NCBI RefSeq assembly: GCF_037023745.1 | Contig: NZ_CP146101.1 | Coordinates: 6,464,001 to 6,528,000 of the forward strand | DNA: 64,000 nucleotides | Direction of reading: 5' to 3' | DNA from: Streptomyces sp. SCSIO 30461 | GTDB lineage: Bacteria > Actinomycetota > Actinomycetes > Streptomycetales > Streptomycetaceae | Shown: positions 45,611 through 53,414 of the stretch, piece after piece | Layout: each line of letters opens with the position of its first letter | Numbering within the stretch: the stretch's first letter is position 1 | Program-made: the position numbers and the translations under genes | The notes under the pieces: model-generated | Databases searched by the model: none | What the model was told of the DNA's origin: nothing | Seen by the model: the letters and a program-made list of their open reading frames with translations, nothing else

Positions 45611-46108
45611 ATGGGGTTCCCCCGCCCATCCGCCGCGCTCGCCCCGTCGCCCGGGACAGGACCAGGGCCTCTCGAGCAACCCGACGGGGTCTGCCGCCAG
45701 ATACTGTCGCTGTCCCGTGAGGGGACGGGGTCCCGGCTGCGTATGGTGTTCGAGGAAGGGCCGCAGCTGATCGTGTCCGGTGCCTACTGGCACGACGGAC
45801 TGGTCGCGCGCAGCAAGGGCGAGGCGCTGAACCTCAATGAGCCGGGAGTGGTGCGGCGGTTCCTGGACGCGGCGCTGGCGGCCGGGGTCGATGCCCCGGC
45901 CGAGGTCGACGGGTGGGCGATCTACGACATGCTCGTGCACCCGTCGGGACCGACGGCGCACCCGACCGGAACGGCGACACGTCCGTCGGGACCGACCCGT
46001 CCGCAGCGTCCGCCGGGTCAGGACCAGCGGCCGGTGCGCCCCAGTAGCAAGGCGGACGCGGCCGTGCCCGCCGTCGACGTGCGCAGCACGCTGCGGCCGA
46101 GGCGGTAG
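45611..46108 (+). CDS. Conserved-looking hypothetical protein, 3' end antisense to rsmE
   Basis: A 165-residue reading frame from an ATG preceded by GGAGCGG. The middle part (PDGVCRQILSLSREG, SRLRMVFEEGPQLIVSG, AYWHDGLVARSKGEALNLNE, RRFLDAALAAGVDAPAEVDG) looks like a folded alpha/beta protein. From about residue 115 it turns into Pro/Thr/Arg repeats, and its last 91 bases lie antisense over the rsmE 3' end, so the natural stop may have been lost. No function is recognised. Confidence 0.5.
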   Translation: MGFPRPSAALAPSPGTGPGPLEQPDGVCRQILSLSREGTGSRLRMVFEEGPQLIVSGAYWHDGLVARSKGEALNLNEPGVVRRFLDAALAAGVDAPAEVDGWAIYDMLVHPSGPTAHPTGTATRPSGPTRPQRPPGQDQRPVRPSSKADAAVPAVDVRSTLRPRR

Positions 46109-46749
46109 GGCTTCGCGCCCGCTTCCGCGAAAACCGCCAGCTCCTGCGGGGATACACCTCCTTCGGGCCCGACGACCAGCACGATGTCCCCGCTCACGGG
46201 GAGTTCGGCCGTGGCGAGCGGCTCGGCGCCCTCCTCGTGGAGCACGGCAGCGAAGTCCGCTCCGGCGAGCAGCGCCGCCACCTGACGGGTCGTCGCGGTC
46301 TCCGTGACCTCGGGGAACAGCAGGCGCCGGGACTGCTTGCCCGCCTCGCGCGCCGTGGCGCGCCACTTGGCGAGGGCCTTGGCGCCGCGCTCGCCCTTCC
46401 ACTGGGTGATGCAGCGAGCCGCCGCCCACGGCACGACGGCGTCCACACCGGTCTCCGTCATGGTCTCGACGGCGAGTTCGCCGCGATCGCCCTTGGGCAG
46501 GGCCTGGACGACGGTGATGCGCGGCACGGGAGCCACCTCCGTGCGCACCTCCGTGATGGCGACCTCCAGCCGGTCCTTGCCCTCGACGGCGGTGACGGTG
46601 CCGTATCCGCCGCTACCCCGGCCGTCGGTGAGTACGACCTCCTCGCCGACGCGAAGGCGGCGTACGGACACAGCGTGGCGGCCCTCGGGGCCGTCGACGG
46701 TGACGGTGCCTGCGTACACCTGGTCCACGAGGAACACGGGAGCGGTCAT
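46018..46749 (-). CDS. rsmE: 16S rRNA (uracil1498-N3)-methyltransferase
   Basis: SPOUT-class methyltransferase that methylates U1498 of 16S rRNA. The 243-residue product has the N-terminal PUA-like part (GPEGRHAVSVRRLRVGEEVVL) and the knotted SAM site near the C-terminus: DIVLVVGPEGGVSPQEL and RLGRSVLRTSTAGTAA. The ATG at 46749 overlaps the stop of the upstream nitronate-monooxygenase-like gene by four bases. Confidence 0.95.
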   Translation of the reverse strand: MTAPVFLVDQVYAGTVTVDGPEGRHAVSVRRLRVGEEVVLTDGRGSGGYGTVTAVEGKDRLEVAITEVRTEVAPVPRITVVQALPKGDRGELAVETMTETGVDAVVPWAAARCITQWKGERGAKALAKWRATAREAGKQSRRLLFPEVTETATTRQVAALLAGADFAAVLHEEGAEPLATAELPVSGDIVLVVGPEGGVSPQELAVFAEAGAKPYRLGRSVLRTSTAGTAASALLLGRTGRWS

Positions 46750-47855
46750 GAGGGGTTCCTCAGGGTAAGGGAGGCGCTCGCGGCGGCCGTTTCGGCGGCG
46801 AGCAACTCGGTGAGTCGGGCGGCGGGCAGTTCACGGGCCAGCCGGTGGCCCTGGCCGGCCCAGAGGGCCATGCCCTGCGGGTCACCCGCCTTCGCCGCGG
46901 CCTTGCGAAGGCCGGCGGTGATGTGGTGCACCTCGGGGTAGGCGGCGGGGGCGTACGCTCCGTGCTCGCTGACGAACCGGTTCACCAGCGCCCGCGCGGG
47001 TCGGCCCGTGAAGGCACGGGTCAGCGCGGTCCTGGTGAACACCGGACTGGTCATGGCCTCCTTGTGCAGCGGGTGCGCACCGGACTCCGGGCAGACCAGG
47101 AACGCGGTACCGAGCTGGGCGGCTTCGGCTCCCGCCGCCAGCACCGCGGCGATCTGGCTGCCGCGCATCAGCCCGCCGGCCGCGATCAGCGGCATCGGCA
47201 CGGTCTCGCGGAGCCGCGCGATCAGTGTGAGCAGTCCGGTGCCGGAACCGTCGAGTGCGGGATCGTCGCGATGCGTGGCCCGGTGGCCGCCGGCTTCGAT
47301 GCCCTGCGCGCAGAGTGCGTCGGCCCCTGCGAGCCGTGCGGCCTGCGCCTCGTCGACCGAGGTCACCGTGACGACGGTGCGGGTCCCGGCGCGTCTGAGC
47401 GCCGCGACGATCGCCTTGCCTGGGCAGCCGAAGGTGAAGGACACCAGGGGCACCGGGTCGTCGCGCAGGATCGCCAACTTGGCCTCGTAGCCGTCGTCCC
47501 GTCCGGAGTCCGGGTCGCCGAGGGGTGTCTCGTACCAGGCCTTCTCGCCCGCGAGTTGCTGCTGGTAGACATCGACGGCGGCCGGATCGGCGTGCGCCGG
47601 GTGCGGTATGAACACATTGACCCCGAAGGGCTGCCTGGTGAGCGCGCGCAGCTGCTTGATCTCCTGGTACATGCCGTCCGCCGTCTTGTAACCGGCGGCG
47701 AGGAAACCCAGCCCACCGGCCTCGGACACGGCTGCCGCGAGCTCAGGACCCGAAGCGCCGCCCGCCATGGGGGCCTGCACGATCGGATAGCGGCAGAGAC
47801 CGGACAGTGCATACGGCTCAGTCGGCACAGAAAGCGCGGACGGCACGGAGGACAT
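46746..47855 (-). CDS. Nitronate monooxygenase-like FMN enzyme
   Basis: A 369-residue TIM-barrel flavoprotein of the NMO / 2-nitropropane dioxygenase family, which oxidises nitronates such as propionate-3-nitronate. It shows PIVQAPMAGGASGPELAAAV, GGLGFLAAGY, the FMN-phosphate region PLIAAGGLMRGSQIAAVLAAGAEAAQLG, and CAQGIEAGGHRATH with the candidate catalytic His. It is translationally coupled to rsmE. The substrate is inferred from family only. Confidence 0.88.
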   Translation of the reverse strand: MSSVPSALSVPTEPYALSGLCRYPIVQAPMAGGASGPELAAAVSEAGGLGFLAAGYKTADGMYQEIKQLRALTRQPFGVNVFIPHPAHADPAAVDVYQQQLAGEKAWYETPLGDPDSGRDDGYEAKLAILRDDPVPLVSFTFGCPGKAIVAALRRAGTRTVVTVTSVDEAQAARLAGADALCAQGIEAGGHRATHRDDPALDGSGTGLLTLIARLRETVPMPLIAAGGLMRGSQIAAVLAAGAEAAQLGTAFLVCPESGAHPLHKEAMTSPVFTRTALTRAFTGRPARALVNRFVSEHGAYAPAAYPEVHHITAGLRKAAAKAGDPQGMALWAGQGHRLARELPAARLTELLAAETAAASASLTLRNPS

Positions 47856-47919
47856 GCCCGCATGGTGCCATGTCCCGGTGCTCCGGCCGAATCCTGCCGG
47901 ATCCAGCGCCCGTGCAGCA

Positions 47920-47945
47920 GGGGGCCCTCGACTGCGAGGACCCCC
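47920..47945 (-). terminator. Hairpin terminator after dnaJ
   Basis: GGGGG and CTCG segments (47920-47930) pair with CGAG and CCCCC (47935-47945) around ACTG with one mismatch, 11 bases past the dnaJ stop. Confidence 0.65.
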
Positions 47946-47956
47946 AGCCGGCGGCG

Positions 47957-49090
47957 TCAGCGGCCGTTGAACGCGTCCTTCAGCCGGGAGAACAACCCCT
48001 GCTGGCCCGGCTGGAACTGACCCATCGGCCGCTCCTCACCGCGCAGCTTCGCCAGCTCTCGCAGCAGCCTCTCCTGCTCCGGGTCCAGCTTCGACGGGGT
48101 CTGCACCTCGACATGGACGATGAGGTCACCGCGTCCGCCGCCGCGCAGATGCGTCACACCACGGCCGTGCAGCGGGATCGACTGCCCTGACTGGGTGCCG
48201 GGCCGGATGTCGACCTCCTCCATCCCGTCCAGGGTCTCCAGCGGCACCTTGGTGCCGAGGGCGCCTGCGGTCATCGGGATGGTCACCGTGCAGTGCAGGT
48301 CGTCGCCGCGCCGCTGGAACATCGCGTGAGGCAGCTCGTGAATCTCCACGTACAGGTCGCCGGCCGGGCCGCCGCCGGGGCCGACCTCGCCTTCGCCCGC
48401 GAGCTGGATCCGCGTGCCGTTGTCCACACCGGCCGGGATCTTGACCTTCATCGTGCGGCGCGAGCGCACCCGTCCGTCGCCCGCGCACTCCGGGCACGGG
48501 GTCGGCACCACGGTGCCGAAGCCCTGGCACTGCGGGCACGGGCGAGAGGTCATGACCTGGCCGAGGAAGGAACGGGTGACCTGCGAGACCTCGCCGCGGC
48601 CACGGCACATGTCACAGGTCTGCGCCGAGGTGCCGGGGGCCGCGCCCTCGCCGGTGCAGGTGTTGCACACGACGGCGGTGTCGACCTGGATGTCCTTCGT
48701 CGTGCCGAAGGCCGACTCGCTGAGCTCGACCTCCAGCCGGATCATCGCGTCCTGGCCGCGCCGGGTGCGCGAGCGGGGACCGCGCTGGGACGCGGTACCG
48801 AAGAAGGCGTCCATGATGTCCGAGAAGTTGCCGAAGCCGCCCGCGCCGAAGCCTCCGGCACCACCGCCCGAGCTGGACAGGGGGTCTCCGCCGAGGTCGT
48901 AGACCTGCTTCTTCTGCGGGTCCGACAGCACCTCGTAGGCGGCGTTGATCTCCTTGAAGCGCTCCTGCGTCTTCGGGTCCGGGTTCACATCCGGATGGAG
49001 TTCCCGCGCCAGCCGCCGGAAGGCCTTCTTGATCTCGTCCTGGGATGCGTCGCGGCGCACGCCGAGTACGGCGTAGTAGTCCGTGGCCAT
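47957..49090 (-). CDS. dnaJ: Chaperone protein DnaJ
   Basis: Co-chaperone that stimulates the DnaK ATPase and binds unfolded proteins. The 377-residue product has an N-terminal J domain with LHPDVNPDPK, a short Gly-rich linker (GDPLSSSGGGAGGFGAGGF), four CxxCxGxG zinc repeats (CNTCTGEG, CDMCRGRG, CPQCQGFG, CPECAGDG) and two beta-barrel client domains. The ATG follows the hrcA TAA with no gap. This is the HrcA-linked second dnaJ typical of Streptomyces, expected to be heat-induced through the CIRCE element upstream of hrcA. Confidence 0.96.
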   Translation of the reverse strand: MATDYYAVLGVRRDASQDEIKKAFRRLARELHPDVNPDPKTQERFKEINAAYEVLSDPQKKQVYDLGGDPLSSSGGGAGGFGAGGFGNFSDIMDAFFGTASQRGPRSRTRRGQDAMIRLEVELSESAFGTTKDIQVDTAVVCNTCTGEGAAPGTSAQTCDMCRGRGEVSQVTRSFLGQVMTSRPCPQCQGFGTVVPTPCPECAGDGRVRSRRTMKVKIPAGVDNGTRIQLAGEGEVGPGGGPAGDLYVEIHELPHAMFQRRGDDLHCTVTIPMTAGALGTKVPLETLDGMEEVDIRPGTQSGQSIPLHGRGVTHLRGGGRGDLIVHVEVQTPSKLDPEQERLLRELAKLRGEERPMGQFQPGQQGLFSRLKDAFNGR

Positions 49091-50107
49091 TTACGACTCC
49101 GCCAGGATCTGTCCTACGTAACGTGCCACTGCGCGTACCGCTCCCATCGTTCCGGGGTAATCCATGCGGGTCGGTCCGACCACGCCGAGTTTTGCGACGG
49201 CTTCGTCGCCCGAACCGTAGCCGACGGCGACCACGGACGTGGAGTTGAGTCCCTCGTGGGCGATCTCATGCCCGATCCGGACCGTCATGGCGGAGTCCTT
49301 CGCCTCACCGAGCAGCTTGAGCAGCACGACCTGCTCCTCCAGCGCCTCCAGGACGGGCCGGATGGTGAGCGGGAAGTCGTGCCCGAAGCGGGTCAGATTG
49401 GCGGTGCCGCCGATCATCAGGCGCTCCTCGGTCTCCTCCACGAGGGTTTCGAGCAGCGTCGAGAGCACCGTCGAGACCGCGCCGCGGTCCTCCGGTTCGA
49501 AGGATTCCGGGAGGTCCTGCACGAGCTGCGGCACGTCGGTGAAACGGCGGCCGACAACCCTGCTGTTCAGCCGGGCCCGCAGATCGGCGAGCGAGGTCTC
49601 GGAGAACGGCGCCGGGCAGTCCACATGGCGCTGCTCGACCCGCCCGGTGTCGGTGATCAGCACCAGCATCAGCCGGGCAGGGGCGAGGGCCAGCAGCTCC
49701 ACATGCCGCACCGTGGAACGGGTGAGGGACGGGTACTGGACGACGGCGACCTGCCGGGTCAGCTGCGCCAGCAGCCGCACCGTGCGCGCCACCACGTCGT
49801 CGAGATCGACGGCGCCGTCAAGGAAGTTCTGGATCGCCCGCCTTTCGGGGGACGACAGGGGCTTGACGCCCGCGAGCTTGTCCACGAACAGGCGGTAGCC
49901 CTTGTCCGTGGGGATCCGGCCGGCGCTGGTGTGCGGCTGGGCGATATAGCCCTCGTCCTCCAGCACGGCCATGTCATTGCGCACGGTGGCGGGCGACACA
50001 CCCAGCTTGTGACGCTCGGTGAGCGCCTTGGAACCGACCGGCTCCTCGGTGCCGACATAGTCCTGGACGATGGCACGCAGCACCTCGAGCCTGCGTTCGC
50101 TGAGCAT
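49091..50107 (-). CDS. hrcA: Heat-inducible transcription repressor HrcA
   Basis: Repressor of groE and dnaJ heat-shock genes that binds CIRCE and needs GroEL for activity. The 338-residue product begins [20 protein letters not shown] and shows the winged-helix segment [24 protein letters not shown], then the GAF-like region and the C-terminal [22 protein letters not shown] ending ([14 protein letters not shown]). GGAGGT is seven bases before the ATG at 50107. A CIRCE sequence lies 49-73 bases upstream, so it is autoregulated. The stop is TAA, uncommon in this GC-rich genome. Confidence 0.96.
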   Translation of the reverse strand: MLSERRLEVLRAIVQDYVGTEEPVGSKALTERHKLGVSPATVRNDMAVLEDEGYIAQPHTSAGRIPTDKGYRLFVDKLAGVKPLSSPERRAIQNFLDGAVDLDDVVARTVRLLAQLTRQVAVVQYPSLTRSTVRHVELLALAPARLMLVLITDTGRVEQRHVDCPAPFSETSLADLRARLNSRVVGRRFTDVPQLVQDLPESFEPEDRGAVSTVLSTLLETLVEETEERLMIGGTANLTRFGHDFPLTIRPVLEALEEQVVLLKLLGEAKDSAMTVRIGHEIAHEGLNSTSVVAVGYGSGDEAVAKLGVVGPTRMDYPGTMGAVRAVARYVGQILAES

Positions 50108-50155
50108 CGTGCGCACCTCCAGCTGCGGTTCATAGGCGGTTCGGTCGGTGTGATC

Positions 50156-50180
50156 TGGCACTCAACACGGTGGAGTGCCA
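50156..50180. promoter_or_regulatory. CIRCE operator
   Basis: TGGCACTC, nine bases, GAGTGCCA: the inverted repeat of the HrcA operator with exact 9-base spacing. The outer bases TT...AA of the consensus are replaced by TG...CA. It lies between divergent hrcA and the MBL hydrolase gene. Confidence 0.92.
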
Positions 50181-50307
50181 AGGGCCCCCCGGCCAGTGTA
50201 CGGCCGTGGGGTACACCCCGAGCAAGGGCGACCGGCGGCGAACGCGTCACGGACGCCATCAGGCTTTTCGCTGGGGTTTCCTCACCGTACGTGGATAGCG
50301 TCGCCTC

Positions 50308-51045
50308 ATGGACGTCAGTTGGGAAGACTTCGGCTGGGAGCGCATCGGCGCAGGGGCAGGGCGGCGGCGGCTGCCCGTATGGGACGCCACCGCGGCAGTG
50401 GTGGCCGGAGATGACGCCGTACTCCTGTACGACACGGGCAGCTCGCTCCGCGAGGGCGGCGAGCTGCGGACCCAGATCGAGTCGCTGCTGGGCGGGCGGC
50501 GTGTGACGCATATCGCGCTAAGCCATCCGCACTTCGACCATGTATTCGGTACGGCGGCGTTCTCCGGAGCGCGGGTGTATGGCGCGGTGGGGCTGGACCA
50601 GCTCATGGGAACGGCACACCAGCGGGAGGGGCTGCGCGAGGACGCCGTCCGCCAGGGTGTGACACCGGACGACGCCGCCGAAGCGGCTGACGCGCTGGTG
50701 GCTCCGCGGCACGTGGTCAGCGGCGAGTGGACGCTGGACCTCGGTGGACGCCAAGTCCTGCTGGCGAACGTGGGGCCCGGTCACAGCGGCCATGACCTGG
50801 TGGTGCTGGTTCCGGACACTGCGGGCGGCCCCGAGGTCGTGCTCTGCGGTGACCTGGTCGAGGAGTCGGGAGAGCCCCAGGCAGGCTCGGACGCCGTCAC
50901 CGCGCAGTGGCCCGCGGCGCTCGACCGGCTGCTGGCGCTGGGCGGGGACGACGCGCTGTACGTGCCCGGGCACGGGGCGGTCGTGGACGCGGCTTTCGTA
51001 CGCGCGCAACGGGACCGGCTGGCCCGGCGGTTCGGGGTGTCCTGA
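50308..51045 (+). CDS. MBL-fold metallo-hydrolase
   Basis: A 245-residue metallo-beta-lactamase-fold hydrolase with the motif LSHPHFDHVFG (HxHxDH region with Pro variants: H, H, D, H), a further His in NVGPGHSGHDLVVL, Asp in VVLCGDLVEE and the closing YVPGHGAVV. All metal ligands are therefore present. It is divergent from hrcA, separated by 200 bases with the CIRCE element. The substrate is unknown; family members include glyoxalase II-like and lactonase-like enzymes. Confidence 0.88.
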   Translation: MDVSWEDFGWERIGAGAGRRRLPVWDATAAVVAGDDAVLLYDTGSSLREGGELRTQIESLLGGRRVTHIALSHPHFDHVFGTAAFSGARVYGAVGLDQLMGTAHQREGLREDAVRQGVTPDDAAEAADALVAPRHVVSGEWTLDLGGRQVLLANVGPGHSGHDLVVLVPDTAGGPEVVLCGDLVEESGEPQAGSDAVTAQWPAALDRLLALGGDDALYVPGHGAVVDAAFVRAQRDRLARRFGVS

Positions 51046-51092
51046 ACCGGTGTCCCGGTCCGGCGCGCCGCCGAGCCGGTAGCGTCTGCCCA

Positions 51093-51899
51093 ATGCGCAG
51101 CTACAGCCCTGATCTGACGCCCCCTTGGAAAAGGTCCACCCCGGTGCCCGAGGTCCCCGCCGAACGCGACCTGGTCGTGGAGGAGGCCGGAACGGGCTTC
51201 TGCGGCGCGGTGATCCGCTGTGAAGCCGGCACGGTGACGCTGGAGGACCGCTTCGGCAAGCACCGGGTGTTCCCTATGGAGCCGCGCGGTTTCCTGCTGG
51301 AGGGCAAGGCGGTCACGCTGGTCAGGCCGCCTTCGGACGCCCCGGTACGGCCCACCCGCACGGCATCGGGCTCCCTCGCCGTCCCCGGGGCACGGGCTCG
51401 GGTGGCAAGGGCGGGGCGGATCTATGTGGAGGGGCGGCACGACGCGGAACTGGTCGAGAAGGTCTGGGGCGACGACCTGCGCGTCGAGGGCGTGGTCGTC
51501 GAGTACCTGGAAGGCGTCGACGACCTCCCGGCGATCGTGGCGGACTTCGCGCCGGGGCCGGACGCACGGCTCGGGGTGCTCGTGGACCATCTGGTGCCGG
51601 GCTCCAAGGAGTCCCGTATCGCCGCGTCCGTATGCGACCCGCATCTGCTGGTGGTCGGGCATCCGTACATCGACGTCTGGGAGGCGGTGAAGCCTTCCTC
51701 GGTTGGCATCTCGGGCTGGCCTTCCGTACCGCGCGGGCAGGACTGGAAGACCGGGGTGTGCCGGGCCCTGGGGTGGCCGGAGAACACGGGGGCGGCCTGG
51801 CAGCACATCCTGTCGAAGGTGGGCAGCTACCGGGATCTGGAGCCCGCGCTGCTGGGACGGGTGGAGGAGCTGATCGACTTCGTGACGGCGGTGGACTGA
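51093..51899 (+). CDS. DUF3097 family protein
   Basis: A 268-residue actinobacterial protein of DUF3097 (MRSYSPDLTPPWKRSTPVP ... GRIYVEGRHDAELVEKVWGD ... FAPGPDARLGVLVDHLVPGS ... HPYIDVWEAV). The EGRHDAELV and LVDH pattern is Toprim-like: Glu followed by acidic residues in LGVLVDHL. It follows the MBL gene by 47 bases. Function is not established; a nucleic-acid-related role is suggested by the Toprim-like pattern only. Confidence 0.85.
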   Translation: MRSYSPDLTPPWKRSTPVPEVPAERDLVVEEAGTGFCGAVIRCEAGTVTLEDRFGKHRVFPMEPRGFLLEGKAVTLVRPPSDAPVRPTRTASGSLAVPGARARVARAGRIYVEGRHDAELVEKVWGDDLRVEGVVVEYLEGVDDLPAIVADFAPGPDARLGVLVDHLVPGSKESRIAASVCDPHLLVVGHPYIDVWEAVKPSSVGISGWPSVPRGQDWKTGVCRALGWPENTGAAWQHILSKVGSYRDLEPALLGRVEELIDFVTAVD

Positions 51900-51942
51900 C
51901 TTTCCGACGGCGGTGGGCCGGCTTCCCGACGGCGGTGGGCCG
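51887..51942. repeat. Short degenerate tandem repeat
   Basis: GACGGCGGTGG occurs three times at about 22-bp spacing across the stop of the DUF3097 gene (51885-51938), with related flanks GACTTTCC / GGCTTCCC. Probably a local duplication in the convergent gap to hemW. Confidence 0.5.
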
Positions 51943-52041
51943 AGAACGGGCCCCGTCCGGCCCCACGCGGGCCGAGGTGTCGCCGGGGTGCCCGCAAGGG
52001 CCGGGGAGCGGAGCGTCGGCCATTCGGACCGTTCGGCCCGT

Positions 52042-53274
52042 TCAGTCGACGAGGTCTCGGACCACCGCGTCCGCGAGCAGCCGCCCGCGCAACGTCAGCA
52101 CCGCCCGTCCCCGCTCGTACGGCCCGGGTTCGAGCAGCCCGTCCGCCAGGGCACGGCCCGCCGCCGCAAGGCCGTCGGGGCGCAGCAGGTCCAGCGGGCA
52201 GCCTTCGCGCAGTCGCAGCTCCAGCAGGACACGCTCGACCCTGCGGTCCTCGTCCGGCAGGATCTCCCGTCCCGCGCCGGGTGAGCGGCCATCGGCGATG
52301 GCCGTCGCGTAGGCACCGGGGTGCTTCACGTTCCACCAGCGCACGCCGCCCACGTGGCTGTGCGCGCCGGGTCCCGCGCCCCACCAGTCGGCGCCGCGCC
52401 AGTACAGCTCGTTGTGCAGGCAGCGCCCGGCCGCGGACGTGGCCCAGTTCGAGACCTCGTACCAGTCGAAGCCCGCCCCGGACAGCACCTCATCGGCGAT
52501 GAGGTAGCGGTCGGCGTGCACGTCGTCGTCGGTCATGGGCACCTCGCCGCGGCGAATCCGGCGGGCGAGCTGGGTGCCCTCCTCGACGATCAGGGCGTAG
52601 GCGCTGATGTGGTCGGGACCGGCGCCGATCGCGGCGTCCAGAGAGGCCCTCCAGTCGTCGTCGGTCTCCCCCGGGGTGCCGTAGATCAGATCGAGGTTGA
52701 CGTGCTCGAAGCCGGCCGCGCGTGCCTCGGCGACACAGGCCTCGGGGCGTCCGGGCGTGTGGGTGCGGTCCAGGACCTTCAGCACATGCTGCCGGGCGCT
52801 CTGCATCCCGAAGGACACCCGGTTGAAGCCGCCGGCCCGGAGCTCCGCGAGATAGGCGGGGTCCACGGACTCCGGGTTGGCCTCCGTGGTGATCTCGGCG
52901 TCATCGGCCAGGCCGAACTCCTCGCGCACCGACCCGAGCATTCGCACCAGGTCGGCGGCGGGGAGCAGGGTCGGCGTACCGCCGCCGACGAAGACAGTAC
53001 GTACCGGGCGGGGGTCGTCGCCGAGCACCTTGCGGGCGAGCCGGACCTCGTCGGCCAGGGTGTCGGCGTAGTTGTCGCGGGAGGCCAGCACGCCTCCGCT
53101 GCCGCGCAGCTCGCTCGCGGTGTAGGTGTTGAAGTCGCAGTAGCCGCAGCGGGTGGCGCAGTACGGGACGTGCAGATAGAACCCGAGGGGCCGGTCGCCG
53201 GCGCCCGTGCGGGCGTGCGGCGGCAGCGACCCGTCCGCGGGCATGGGCTCACCATCGGGCAGTACGGAAGGCAT
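52042..53274 (-). CDS. hemW: Heme chaperone HemW (radical SAM)
   Basis: Radical-SAM family protein formerly called oxygen-independent coproporphyrinogen III oxidase-like, now regarded as a heme chaperone. The 410-residue product has the 4Fe-4S motif HVPYCATRCGYC (Cys-x3-Cys-x2-Cys) near residue 37, VFVGGGTPTLLP, ITTEANPESVD, RVSFGMQSARQHVLKVLDRTH and NLDLIYGTPGET. The C-terminal ~110 residues form the HemN-like winged helix. Choosing ATG 53274 gives the family start MPSVLPDGEP; an in-frame ATG at 53283 would add MVS. Confidence 0.92.
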   Translation of the reverse strand: MPSVLPDGEPMPADGSLPPHARTGAGDRPLGFYLHVPYCATRCGYCDFNTYTASELRGSGGVLASRDNYADTLADEVRLARKVLGDDPRPVRTVFVGGGTPTLLPAADLVRMLGSVREEFGLADDAEITTEANPESVDPAYLAELRAGGFNRVSFGMQSARQHVLKVLDRTHTPGRPEACVAEARAAGFEHVNLDLIYGTPGETDDDWRASLDAAIGAGPDHISAYALIVEEGTQLARRIRRGEVPMTDDDVHADRYLIADEVLSGAGFDWYEVSNWATSAAGRCLHNELYWRGADWWGAGPGAHSHVGGVRWWNVKHPGAYATAIADGRSPGAGREILPDEDRRVERVLLELRLREGCPLDLLRPDGLAAAGRALADGLLEPGPYERGRAVLTLRGRLLADAVVRDLVD

Positions 53275-53414
53275 GGAGACCATTGTCCGCCACCCGTGGA
53301 GTGCACCCGGACGCACCGCCGGGGAGACGCTGTCCGGACCCGGCGGCGCTGGGCGGGGACGGTGCCGGGCCAGGCGGGACCCGGCGGTGCTTGGGCGAGG
53401 CCGGGTAGGTGCGG

